A DNA stretch of 20,750 bases from DATGMP01 sp035293565 (lineage in GTDB: Bacteria > Pseudomonadota > Alphaproteobacteria > BOG-932 > Roseiterribacteraceae): assembly GCA_035293565.1 (NCBI GenBank), contig DATGMP010000018.1:1-20750 (forward strand). Reading direction: 5' to 3'. The position numbers and the translations under genes were made by a program. A model generated the notes under the pieces. It saw nothing but the letters and a program-made list of their open reading frames with translations. It ran no database searches and was not told the DNA's origin. Of the stretch, positions 13,318-20,750 are shown piece by piece (within the stretch, counting starts at the first letter, position 1; each line of letters opens with the position of its first letter).

Positions 13318-16116
13318 ATGACGAAAAGAATGTTGATCGACGCGACCCATCCTGAGGAGACGAGGGTCGCAGTCGTCGACGGCACACGCCTGGAAGAATT
13401 CGATTTCGAGATCGCCACCCGGCGCCAGATCAAGAGCAACATTTATCTTGCCAAAGTGACGCGCGTGGAGCCTTCGCTTCAAGCAGCGTTCGTCGATTAC
13501 GGCGGCAATCGGCACGGTTTCCTGCCTTTCCCCGAAATTCATCCGGACTATTACCGAATTCCGGTCGGCGACCGGCAGGCTTTCGAGGAAGAGGAGGAGT
13601 ATCGGCCGCGACAGAAAGGACGGCGGCAGAGCGAGCCTCGGGCCGGGGAGGATTCCCCCGCCGAAGGACATCCGGCCGAGGAGACCGAGGTCGAGATCGA
13701 CGTCTCCGAGCTTCCGGAGGCGCTGACGGCCGATCAGCCGTTCGCTCAGTCGATCTCATCAGAGGTCCTGCCGCCCGGCGAAAGCGGGCCGCAGGATCAT
13801 TTCCCCCAAGCGGAACAGGCGTCGGACGAACACGCCGCGGAGCCGACGCCGGAACCGCCCGAAACCGGACCGGAATCGCTGACCGCCCTGGCCGCGCCGG
13901 TGCCGATGCTCTCCGAGGTCATCGAAGCCGACGCAAGCGACGCTCTAACGGGCGAGGGTGAGCCGGTTGAGTCGCACGAGGAGCCCGAGCCGGCCGAGCG
14001 GCACCACGCGCCGGAGAGCGAAGCGGCTCGGGAGCAGGCCTCCTCGGTGGAGGTCCTTGGCGGCGACGAGGTCGAGGAGCAGCAGCGCCGCCGCCGCGCG
14101 CAGCTGCCGCGCTACAAGATCCAGGAGGTGATCAAGCGTCGGCAGATCATGCTGGTGCAGGTCTCCAAGGAAGAGCGCGGCAACAAGGGCGCGGCCGTCA
14201 CCACCTATCTCTCACTTCCCGGCCGCTACTGCGTTCTGATGCCGAATACCTCGCGCGGTGGCGGCGTCAGCCGCAAGATCGCGAACCCGGCCGATCGCAA
14301 GCGGATGAAGGATCTGATCTCCGATCTGGAAGTGCCGGAGGGCATGTCCGTCATCCTCCGCACCGCCGGGCTGGAGCGCTCCAAGGCCGAGATCAAGCGC
14401 GACCTCGAATATCTGCTCCGTCTCTGGGAGAACATCCGTACGCTGACCCTCGAATCGACCGCTCCGGCCCTGATTTACGAGGAAGGCAATCTGGTGAAGC
14501 GGGCGATCCGCGACCTCTATTCGCGCGACATCGATATGATCGAGATCGCCGGTGAGGAGGCATACCGCCAGGCCAAGGACTTCATGCGCATGCTCATGCC
14601 GAGCCATGCCAAGCGCGTGCAGCCCTATCGCGATCCGTCGATCCCGCTGTTCTTCCGATATCAGGTCGAGAACCAGATCGACCTGATCCACAACCCGGTC
14701 GCGCATCTGAAATCCGGCGGATACATCGTCATCAACCAAACCGAGGCGCTGGTCTCGATCGACGTCAATTCGGGCCGCTCGACCCGCGAGCGCGGCATCG
14801 AGGAGACCGCCCTCAAAACCAATCTCGAGGCGGCCGACGAGATCGCCCGCCAGCTTCGTCTGCGCGACCTGGGCGGACTCATCGTCATCGACTTCATCGA
14901 CATGGACGATCCGCGCCACGACTCCCAAGTCGAGCGGCGGCTGAAGGAGGCGATGAAGAACGACCGGGCACGGATCCAGGTCGGGCGCATCTCGCCTTTC
15001 GGGCTCTTGGAGCTGTCGCGCCAGCGGCTTCATCCGAGCCTCATCGAGACCAACTTCCATGTCTGCCCGCATTGCATGGGCACCGGTCTCGTGCGCTCCA
15101 TCGAATCCGCCGCGCTGCTGGTGCTGCGCGCGATCGAGGAAGAGGGCATCAAGCATCGCGCCGCCGAGCTCGCCGTCACGGTGGCGGGCAAGATCGCGCT
15201 CTATATCCTGAACCAGAAGCGCGGGATGCTGACCGAGATCGAGCTGCGCTACGGCTTCTCGGTGAAGGTCCTCGCCGATGATGGGCTGATTCCGCCCGAA
15301 CACCGCATCGAGCGCGTGCGCATGAAGCCGCCCGGCGCGGAGCTTCCAACCCCCGTAAGCCAGGCGGCAATCGTGGTCGGGCCGATCGATGTCGAGGAAG
15401 AGGAAGACGACGCCGAGGCCGAAGAGCGGGCCGAAATTCACGGCGACGGACGATCGGAAGAGCGCGAGGGCGGAGAGCGCCGCCGCCGCCGGCGCCGCCG
15501 TCGTCGCGGCCGGGGGGAAGAGGGGCATCATGAGGGCGCCGGCGCTCAGGTCCCCGCGGAAGGCGCAGCGCCTCAGCCCGAGTCGGAGAGCGCAGAGTCC
15601 GACGAGGACGGCGCGACGAGATCGTTCGAGTTCGGCCCGGCGCGCGAGGGCGCGGAAGGCGCGGAGGGCGGTCGTCGTCGCCGACGCGGCCGACGGGGCG
15701 GGCGCAACCGATCGCGGCGCGGCGAGGAGGGCAGGTCGGACATGCCTGCCTTGCCCGAGGCCGCCGAGGAAGTCGCCTTTGCCGAGGAACACGGTCTCAC
15801 GGAGACCGAGGCCGCGTTGGCGGTAGTCCCCTCACCGGCCTCGATTCCGGAGCCGGTGGCAGCCGAGCCGCGCGAGTTGGTCGAGTCGGTCGACCTGATC
15901 GCGCCCACGGAGCCGGAGCCGGCCGAAGAGCCGTTGCCGCCACCCGTCGAAGCGCCGGAACCGGCCGAGGCTCCGCGAGCCGCCGAGACCTTCAACGGCG
16001 CCGAAGGGCCCGAAAGCGGTGAGCCGCCCGCGCCGCCGCCCAACCGCGACTATGAGGTCGTAAACCAGCCGCCGGCCCAACCCCGCCGCGGCTGGTGGAA
16101 GCGGCTGGTGGAGTAG
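13318..16116 (+). CDS. rne: Ribonuclease E
   Basis: Single-strand endoribonuclease that starts mRNA decay and matures stable RNAs. The 932-residue product starts MTKRMLIDATHPEETRVAVV and has an S1 domain interrupted by an acidic, Pro/Glu-rich insert (about residues 91-255), as in other alphaproteobacteria. The catalytic part follows, with Asp482 (SIDVNSG) and Asp525 (VIDFIDMD), 43 residues apart as in E. coli Asp303/Asp346. The zinc-link CPHCMGTG has Cys583 and Cys586, again with E. coli spacing. After residue 690 comes a disordered tail with a run of ten arginines (721-730), a second Arg/Gly patch (785-803) that likely binds RNA, and a conserved-looking end RRGWWKRLVE. AAGGA seven bases before the ATG sets the start. 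It converges with thrC, with 14 bases between stops and no clear terminator. Confidence 0.97.
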   Translation: MTKRMLIDATHPEETRVAVVDGTRLEEFDFEIATRRQIKSNIYLAKVTRVEPSLQAAFVDYGGNRHGFLPFPEIHPDYYRIPVGDRQAFEEEEEYRPRQKGRRQSEPRAGEDSPAEGHPAEETEVEIDVSELPEALTADQPFAQSISSEVLPPGESGPQDHFPQAEQASDEHAAEPTPEPPETGPESLTALAAPVPMLSEVIEADASDALTGEGEPVESHEEPEPAERHHAPESEAAREQASSVEVLGGDEVEEQQRRRRAQLPRYKIQEVIKRRQIMLVQVSKEERGNKGAAVTTYLSLPGRYCVLMPNTSRGGGVSRKIANPADRKRMKDLISDLEVPEGMSVILRTAGLERSKAEIKRDLEYLLRLWENIRTLTLESTAPALIYEEGNLVKRAIRDLYSRDIDMIEIAGEEAYRQAKDFMRMLMPSHAKRVQPYRDPSIPLFFRYQVENQIDLIHNPVAHLKSGGYIVINQTEALVSIDVNSGRSTRERGIEETALKTNLEAADEIARQLRLRDLGGLIVIDFIDMDDPRHDSQVERRLKEAMKNDRARIQVGRISPFGLLELSRQRLHPSLIETNFHVCPHCMGTGLVRSIESAALLVLRAIEEEGIKHRAAELAVTVAGKIALYILNQKRGMLTEIELRYGFSVKVLADDGLIPPEHRIERVRMKPPGAELPTPVSQAAIVVGPIDVEEEEDDAEAEERAEIHGDGRSEEREGGERRRRRRRRRRGRGEEGHHEGAGAQVPAEGAAPQPESESAESDEDGATRSFEFGPAREGAEGAEGGRRRRRGRRGGRNRSRRGEEGRSDMPALPEAAEEVAFAEEHGLTETEAALAVVPSPASIPEPVAAEPRELVESVDLIAPTEPEPAEEPLPPPVEAPEPAEAPRAAETFNGAEGPESGEPPAPPPNRDYEVVNQPPAQPRRGWWKRLVE

Positions 16117-16130
16117 GTCCAACCCGGTTC

Positions 16131-17543
16131 CTAGTTCCGAGCCTTGCCGACCCGTGCCCACTGGTGGACGTAGCGTTGCACGGTCTTGAGGTCGTTCGGC
16201 AGCGTGACCAGACGCTCAGCCCGCTCGAACAGATCTGCCATATGCGGCGGCAGCGCCGGATGAACCCCCGTCACGCCGGTGACGACCTCGGGGAATTTGG
16301 CGGGGTGGGCGGTGGCGAGAACGACGATTGGAATTTTCGGGTCGAGCCCGGCCCGTCGCGCCGCCGCGACGCCCACCGCGCTGTGCGGATCCAGCGTGTA
16401 GCCGGCGGCGCGGAAGGCGTCGCGGATCGTCTCCTCGGTCGCCCGGTCGTCAACCGCATGGGCGGTAAATGACGCGGTTGCCGCCGTGAATGCCGCGGGC
16501 GGGACAGTGAAGGCGCCGCTCGATTGGAATGCGTCCATGGTCCGGGTGACGACGGCCGCATCGCGGTCGAGCAGGTCGAACAGCAACCGTTCGAAATTGC
16601 TCGATACCTGAATGTCCATCGACGGGCTGTGCGTCGGCACGACCGTCGTCTTGCGCATCTCGGCAGTCGCGAAGAACCGGGTGAGGATATCGTTCCGGTT
16701 CGTGCCGACGATCAGCTTCTCGATCGGCAGTCCCATGCGGCCGGCCACATAGCCCGCATAGATGTCGCCGAAATTGCCGGTCGGCACGGCGAAGGCGACC
16801 TTGCGGCGAGGCGACCCAAGCGCGGCGGCTGCGACAAAGTAATAGACGATCTGGGCCATGATCCGCGCCCAGTTGATCGAATTGACCGCCGCCAGCGCGT
16901 GATCGTCGCGGAAGGGCGCGTCGGCGAACATCGCCTTCACCAGCGCCTGGCAATCGTCGAAGGTCCCTTCGATTGCGACCGCATGCACGTTCTCGCTCGG
17001 CACCGTCGTCATCTGGCGACGCTGAACATCCGAAGTGCGTCCGGCGGGATAGAGGATGAAGATATCGACCGCCTCGCGATCGCGGCAGGCCTCGATGGCC
17101 GCCGAGCCCGTGTCGCCCGACGTGGCGCCGACGACGGTGATCCGCTGCGCGCGCTTGGCGAGCACATGATCGAACAGCAGGCCCAGAAGCTGCAGCGCCA
17201 CATCCTTGAAGGCCAGCGTCGGCCCATGGAAGAGCTCCAGGATCCAGAGGCGCTCGTCGAGCTGGACCAAGGGCGTCACCGCTTGATGCGTGAAGCGGCC
17301 ATAGGCCTCGGCGCAGAGGGCCCGAAACTCCGAATCGCCGATTGCGCCGCCCAGGAAAGGCACCATGATCTCTGTCGCCGCGTCGACATAGGGCTTGCCG
17401 GACAAGCCCGCCAATTGCCCGTCCGAAAGGGACGGGAAGGAGGCCGGCACGAACAGGCCGCCATCGGGCGCCAGACCTTTCAGCAGCACATCCTCGAAGC
17501 CTTGCTCGCCCGACCGGCCGCGGGTGCTGATATAGGAAATCAT
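16131..17543 (-). CDS. thrC: Threonine synthase
   Basis: PLP enzyme that converts O-phospho-L-homoserine to threonine and phosphate in the cytoplasm. The 470-residue product begins MISYISTRG, typical of the family. It has FHGPTLAFKDVALQ with the PLP lysine (Lys113), then GATSGDTGSAAIEA for phosphate binding, VNSINWARIMAQIVYY and VPTGNFGDIYAG. The length fits the long bacterial/fungal class. The start at 17543 is preferred over 17558 because its ATG overlaps the surf1 TGA (ATGA) and GGAG lies about nine bases upstream, a sign of translational coupling. It is thus the last visible gene of the oxidase assembly cluster on this strand. No leader peptide or attenuator is visible. Confidence 0.96.
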   Translation of the reverse strand: MISYISTRGRSGEQGFEDVLLKGLAPDGGLFVPASFPSLSDGQLAGLSGKPYVDAATEIMVPFLGGAIGDSEFRALCAEAYGRFTHQAVTPLVQLDERLWILELFHGPTLAFKDVALQLLGLLFDHVLAKRAQRITVVGATSGDTGSAAIEACRDREAVDIFILYPAGRTSDVQRRQMTTVPSENVHAVAIEGTFDDCQALVKAMFADAPFRDDHALAAVNSINWARIMAQIVYYFVAAAALGSPRRKVAFAVPTGNFGDIYAGYVAGRMGLPIEKLIVGTNRNDILTRFFATAEMRKTTVVPTHSPSMDIQVSSNFERLLFDLLDRDAAVVTRTMDAFQSSGAFTVPPAAFTAATASFTAHAVDDRATEETIRDAFRAAGYTLDPHSAVGVAAARRAGLDPKIPIVVLATAHPAKFPEVVTGVTGVHPALPPHMADLFERAERLVTLPNDLKTVQRYVHQWARVGKARN

Positions 17544-18235
17544 CGAGACCGGCTCCATGACGACAGCAGATAGATGACGGCGAGCGCCGCCGCCATCGTG
17601 TACCAGAAAATGGCGTAATTCAGATGCTCGTTGCGGATTCCCGCACGCTCCGTCCCGCCGGTGCCGGCGGGCCAGCCAGGCTCTTCGGACGGGGCCGCGG
17701 CGACATAGACCGGCAGCAGCTGCAACCCGAGTTTTGCGCCCATCGCGTCCGGCTGGACCCGGTACCAGATGTTGTCGTCGGGCCGGTCCGCCGGCGTGAA
17801 CCAGCCGCCCGATTCCGGCAGGCGGACGATGCCTTCGATCTCAACCGACGCGTCGGTCGAGGCGAAGCGCTCGAGCCGGTTGCCTTCCGCGAACGGGACG
17901 AAGCCGCGATCGATCAGGACCGCCGGCTCGTCCTCGCGCAGCAGCGGCACCAGCAAATGAATCCCCGCTTTGCCATCGCGGGTCCGGCCGTAAAGCCACA
18001 GAGCGTGAGCATTGTCGAAGCGACCATCGACCCGGACGCGGCGGAACGACCATTGGCCGGGGTCGTCGATCTTGGCCGGAAGCGGCACCGGCGCGGCGTC
18101 GCTCCGCGCCGCGATGGCGGCCAGCAGCTCCTCCTTCCACGCCTTACGGTGAAGCTGCCAGGTGCCGAGGGAAATGAGGATCGCGACGCCGATAACCGCG
18201 ATGGCAGTCGGCCATGGCCGAGGACGGAATGCCAT
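17540..18235 (-). CDS. surf1: SURF1 family cytochrome oxidase assembly protein
   Basis: Membrane chaperone that helps place heme A in subunit I of aa3-type oxidase. The 231-residue product has the family layout: an N-terminal membrane helix (about 9-25) ending in LGTWQLHRKAWKE, a periplasmic domain with LWLYGRTRDGKAGIHLLVPL and VLIDRGFVPF, and a C-terminal helix starting NEHLNYAIFWYTMA (about 204-226). The ATG follows the DUF983 stop with no gap (TAGATG) and its own stop overlaps thrC, so the three genes are tightly packed and probably cotranslated. No unusual residues were noticed. Confidence 0.95.
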   Translation of the reverse strand: MAFRPRPWPTAIAVIGVAILISLGTWQLHRKAWKEELLAAIAARSDAAPVPLPAKIDDPGQWSFRRVRVDGRFDNAHALWLYGRTRDGKAGIHLLVPLLREDEPAVLIDRGFVPFAEGNRLERFASTDASVEIEGIVRLPESGGWFTPADRPDDNIWYRVQPDAMGAKLGLQLLPVYVAAAPSEEPGWPAGTGGTERAGIRNEHLNYAIFWYTMAAALAVIYLLSSWSRSR

Positions 18236-18649
18236 CTAGGCCGGCCGGTCTCGGCGATGCCGGTGGTTGAGCGCCAGGACGAGAGCCTTGGCAGGCCGAA
18301 GCATGCCGACTGTCAGGCCCAGTATCACGACGCCCCAGAAAAGGCTCTGCAGCCAATAGGGCAAGTCGACGACATTCGACGCCCAGATCGCCGGCGGCAC
18401 GACGGCGAATCCCAGGATGAAGATCAGGAAGACAGCCGGGCCGTCCCCGCTGTCCATCGCGGCGAGCGCGAGGCCGCAGCTCCCGCACCGTTCGGCGGTG
18501 GTGAGAAATCCCGAGAAGACGCGGCCCAGACCGCAGCGCGGGCAACGGCACAAAAGCGCCGCTCGGAGGAGCGGCGCCCAGCCGGGGTCCGCCTCAGCCT
18601 GCTGGAGCGGCGGAAGCAGGCTGGATCGGCGTGCCGTGCGGCATGCCAC
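18236..18649 (-). CDS. DUF983 family zinc-ribbon membrane protein, start uncertain
   Basis: A small protein with two CxxC pairs, CPRCGLGRVF and ERCGSCG, then DSGDGPAVFLIFILGF and a second hydrophobic segment, LFWGVVILGLTVGMLRP. This matches the DUF983 pattern of alphaproteobacteria, where the gene usually sits between coxC and surf1, as here. The function is unknown; its position suggests oxidase assembly, perhaps metal handling at the membrane. No ATG lies between the coxC stop and the conserved part. The frame can start at GTG 18649 (137 residues, overlapping coxC by 56 bases) or TTG 18553, which would leave the first CxxC almost at the N-terminus. The 3' end is certain and abuts surf1. Confidence 0.8.
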   Translation of the reverse strand: MACRTARRSSLLPPLQQAEADPGWAPLLRAALLCRCPRCGLGRVFSGFLTTAERCGSCGLALAAMDSGDGPAVFLIFILGFAVVPPAIWASNVVDLPYWLQSLFWGVVILGLTVGMLRPAKALVLALNHRHRRDRPA

Positions 18650-19502
18650 CCCAGAAATAGATCGCGATAAAGAGGAACAGCCAGACCACGTCGACGAAGT
18701 GCCAGTACCAGGCGGCCGCTTCGAAGCCGAAATGGCTGTTCGGCGTGAATTGCGGACGGCCGGCCAAGTACGTGTAGACGCGCCAGAGGCAGACCGAGAG
18801 GAAGATCGTGCCAACGATGACGTGGAACCCGTGGAACCCGGTCGCCATGTAGAAGGTCGATCCGAAGATGCCCTGGCGGAAGCCGAATTCAGCATGGGTG
18901 TATTCGTAGAGCTGGCACATCGTGAAGAAGATGCCGAGCCCGATCGTGCACCACAGCGCGCGCTTGGCCTCGTCATTATGCCCTTCACGGAGCGCATGGT
19001 GCGCCCAGGTGGCGGTGCAGCCCGACAGGAGCAGGACCATCGTCATCAGGAAGGGGAAATGGAAAGGATCGACCGGCGTGATGCCGGGCGGCGGCCAGAC
19101 TCCGTTGATTCCCGCGTTCGGGTAGAGCGCGGAGCTGAAGAAGGCCCAGAAGAACGCGACGAAGAACATCACCTCCGACGCGATGAAGAGCGACATGCCG
19201 TAGCGCAAGCCGATCTTCACGACCGCCGAGTGCGCCCGCTCGACAACCGATTCATGGATGACGTCGCGCCACCAGACGAACATGACGGCCAGCACGAAGA
19301 GGAAACCCGCGATCAGGAACCAGGGCACGCCCTGCGCGATCTTGAGCGATCCTAGCGACAGGCCGTGGAGGAAGATCAGCGCACCCACCGCCATGGACCC
19401 GCCGGCAAGCGCTGCGACGATCGGCCAGGGGCTCGGCTTGACGAGGTGGTAGGGCTGATGCGGCCCGCCTTCCAACGACACCTCGGTCACTGATTCCGCC
19501 AT
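18594..19502 (-). CDS. coxC: Cytochrome c oxidase subunit III
   Basis: Integral membrane subunit of aa3-type cytochrome c oxidase. The 302-residue product has seven predicted helices and the family stretches HPYHLV-like HQPYHLVKPSPWPI near the start, WWRDVIHES, LRYGMSLFIASEVMFFVAFF (with the membrane glutamate), WPPPGITPVDPFHFP, YEYTHAEF, GFHGFHVIVGT and AAAWYWHFVDVVWLFLF. The ATG at 19502 has GAGG nine bases upstream. It lies 44 bases downstream of ctaG and overlaps the start region of DUF983. Subunits I and II are expected beyond the window, upstream of ctaB. Confidence 0.97.
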   Translation of the reverse strand: MAESVTEVSLEGGPHQPYHLVKPSPWPIVAALAGGSMAVGALIFLHGLSLGSLKIAQGVPWFLIAGFLFVLAVMFVWWRDVIHESVVERAHSAVVKIGLRYGMSLFIASEVMFFVAFFWAFFSSALYPNAGINGVWPPPGITPVDPFHFPFLMTMVLLLSGCTATWAHHALREGHNDEAKRALWCTIGLGIFFTMCQLYEYTHAEFGFRQGIFGSTFYMATGFHGFHVIVGTIFLSVCLWRVYTYLAGRPQFTPNSHFGFEAAAWYWHFVDVVWLFLFIAIYFWGGMPHGTPIQPASAAPAG

Positions 19503-19546
19503 ATCCGCCTCGAATGAACTGGAGATTCTCGAAATTGCCGCGGAGA

Positions 19547-20179
19547 CTATTCGACCCGGGACGGGGGGGCAAGCGCGGCGGCCCCGGAAGCCGCGGCTGC
19601 GGGCGATTTCGCCGCAGGTTCAACGGTCCGGGAATCCGTAGCCGCCGACTGGCTCGGCGCGCGGTAGAAGGTATAGGACAGTGTGATCGTCGACACGTCG
19701 TCGAGATTGCGGTCCTGGGCGATCGCCGGGTCGACATAGAAGGAGACCGGCAGGTCAGCCGATTCCTGCGGGCGCAGGACCTGCTGCGTGAAGCAGAAGC
19801 ATTGGATCTTGACGAAATACTTGCCGGCCTTGTCGGGCGTCACATTGAAGACGGCGCTGCCGGTGATGGTTTCGCCCGACAGGTTCTGGGCGTGAAAGGT
19901 CGCGAGCGTGGTCTCGCCCACCTTGACAGTGACGCTCCGTCGTTCGGGGCGAAAGCTCCAGGGCAGCTCGCTGTTCACGTCGGCGTTGAAGCGGATCTCC
20001 ATCGTGCGATCGAGCACCCGGTCCGCTCCGGCGCTCGCGCGCCGAGTTGTGCCGCCATAGCCAGTGACCTGGCAGAACACGCGATAGAGAGGCACGGCGG
20101 CGAAGGATAGCGCGACCATCCCGAGGGCAACGCCGAGAAGGCCTCCGAACAGGAGGCGATTACGGCCGCTCGGAGTCAC
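19547..20179 (-). CDS. ctaG: Cytochrome c oxidase assembly protein CtaG (Cox11)
   Basis: Copper chaperone that delivers Cu to the CuB site of subunit I. The 210-residue product has one N-terminal membrane helix (about 9-31), then FCQVTGYGG with Cys36, and a beta-rich periplasmic domain holding the copper motif QCFCF (Cys127, Cys129) and LPVSFYVDP. These are the conserved Cox11 features. A Pro/Ala-rich tail of about 35 residues follows the domain. The start is GTG at 20179, which overlaps the TGA of the small upstream gene (GTGA), so translation is probably coupled. Confidence 0.96.
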   Translation of the reverse strand: MTPSGRNRLLFGGLLGVALGMVALSFAAVPLYRVFCQVTGYGGTTRRASAGADRVLDRTMEIRFNADVNSELPWSFRPERRSVTVKVGETTLATFHAQNLSGETITGSAVFNVTPDKAGKYFVKIQCFCFTQQVLRPQESADLPVSFYVDPAIAQDRNLDDVSTITLSYTFYRAPSQSAATDSRTVEPAAKSPAAAASGAAALAPPSRVE

Positions 20180-20316
20180 CCGCCGCTCATCCGCACGATC
20201 GAGACGATATAGACGATCACGACGAAGGCCATGAGCAGCGCGAAGAGCGCCCAGTTGCGCGCCCGCCGGCGCTTTTGCGCCTCGGGATTGAGCTCGATCG
20301 GAGTCGGTTTCAGCAT
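20176..20316 (-). CDS. Small single-span membrane protein between ctaB and ctaG (CoxF-like)
   Basis: A 46-residue frame from ATG 20316: a polar N-terminus (MLKPTPIELNPEAQKRRRAR), then one hydrophobic helix (about residues 21-41) and a short MSGG end. The basic stretch before the helix predicts a cytoplasmic N-terminus. Its start is seven bases after the ctaB stop, with GAGG upstream, and its stop overlaps the ctaG GTG. Many alphaproteobacterial cox operons have such a tiny membrane gene here, sometimes called CoxF; the role in oxidase assembly is not established. I assign it from position, length and topology. Confidence 0.8.
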   Translation of the reverse strand: MLKPTPIELNPEAQKRRRARNWALFALLMAFVVIVYIVSIVRMSGG

Positions 20317-20323
20317 TGCCGCC

Positions 20324-20750
20324 TCACACGCCCAGCCGCGCGAGCGGACCATGCGTCGAATCCAGCATCAAGAGCGCGAACAGCAGGAACAGGTAAAGGA
20401 TCGAATAGCCGAACATGCGGCGAGCCGAGCGGTCGGTCCGGTCGCGAAGGACCGCCAAGGCCGCGGCCACGAAGAGGCCGCCCAGCAGAAGCGCGCCGGC
20501 CAGATAGAGGGGGCCGGCGATACCCAGGAAATAGGGCGCGGCGGCAAGCGGCAGCAGCAGCAGCGTATAGGCGAGCATCTGCCGCTTGGTGGTTTCGGGC
20601 CCGCGCGTCACCGGCATCATCGGCACGCCCGCGCGGGCATAGTCGCCGGCGCGATAGAGCGAGAGCGCCCAGAAATGCGGCGGCGTCCAGAAGAAGATGA
20701 GGAGAAACAGCACGACCGAGGCAAGATCGATCCGTCCGGTGGCGGCAGCC
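20324..20750 (-). CDS. ctaB: Protoheme IX farnesyltransferase (heme O synthase), C-terminal part
   Basis: Membrane prenyltransferase that attaches a farnesyl chain to heme B to make heme O, the substrate of CtaA. Only the last 142 codons or so are present; the frame runs off base 20750, so the start is not in the window. Typical motifs are visible: FFWTPPHFWALSLYRAGDYA, and GVPMMPVTRGPETTKRQM, followed by three or four hydrophobic helices. The stop is seven bases from the small membrane gene downstream. The gene heads the visible part of the oxidase assembly cluster. Confidence 0.95.
   Translation of the reverse strand, partial: AAATGRIDLASVVLFLLIFFWTPPHFWALSLYRAGDYARAGVPMMPVTRGPETTKRQMLAYTLLLLPLAAAPYFLGIAGPLYLAGALLLGGLFVAAALAVLRDRTDRSARRMFGYSILYLFLLFALLMLDSTHGPLARLGV

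Noticed and set aside
14212..15792. 526-codon open frame on the minus strand
   Set aside because: Antisense to rne, which has catalytic and zinc motifs at the right spacing.
16524..17573. 349-codon open frame on the plus strand
   Set aside because: Antisense to thrC, whose PLP and phosphate-binding motifs are clear.

Overview
The window looks like chromosomal DNA of a GC-rich alphaproteobacterium, most likely a sphingomonad (order Sphingomonadales). The evidence is a CIRCE-controlled groES-groEL operon with the half-site CTGGCACTC, a Usg-family protein, an RNase E whose S1 domain carries a large acidic insertion, an rne/amiC divergent pair, and a cytochrome c oxidase assembly cluster running ctaB, small protein, ctaG, coxC, DUF983, surf1, thrC. 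The family placement comes from recognised motifs and gene order, not from a database search.

Layout. 1-800: groEL (5' part only) and groES on the minus strand, with a CIRCE operator and a promoter just upstream. 994-2486: usg and the heme A synthase gene ctaA on the plus strand. 2483-4725: three minus-strand genes, namely a crotonase-fold enzyme, an internally duplicated membrane protein of unknown function, and a small helical protein of unknown function. 4854-9326: penicillin-binding protein 1A and a secreted S9-family peptidase, both minus. 9439-11562: an accessory patch with a hexapeptide acyltransferase, a frameshifted ABC-transporter permease and leftover reading frames. 11560-13317: the cell-wall amidase amiC and a 462-base divergent regulatory region. 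13318-16116: rne on plus. 16131-20750: the minus-strand cytochrome oxidase assembly cluster ending in thrC; the ctaB gene is cut by the window end.

How the genes work together. Three themes dominate. (1) Aerobic respiration: ctaB makes heme O and ctaA makes heme A. CtaG delivers copper to subunit I, SURF1 helps heme A insertion, and coxC is oxidase subunit III. (2) Cell wall: PBP1A builds peptidoglycan and AmiC cuts it during division. (3) RNA and protein quality control: RNase E and GroES/GroEL. Most of the window is housekeeping, and I did not find a convincing new defence, mobile or biosynthetic system. The most interesting items are the duplicated membrane protein with a repeat-flanked upstream region, a hairpin over the ribosome binding site of the crotonase gene, the broken ABC permease in an insertion between amiC and mrcA, an altered SxN motif in PBP1A, and several genes with unusual starts or overlaps.
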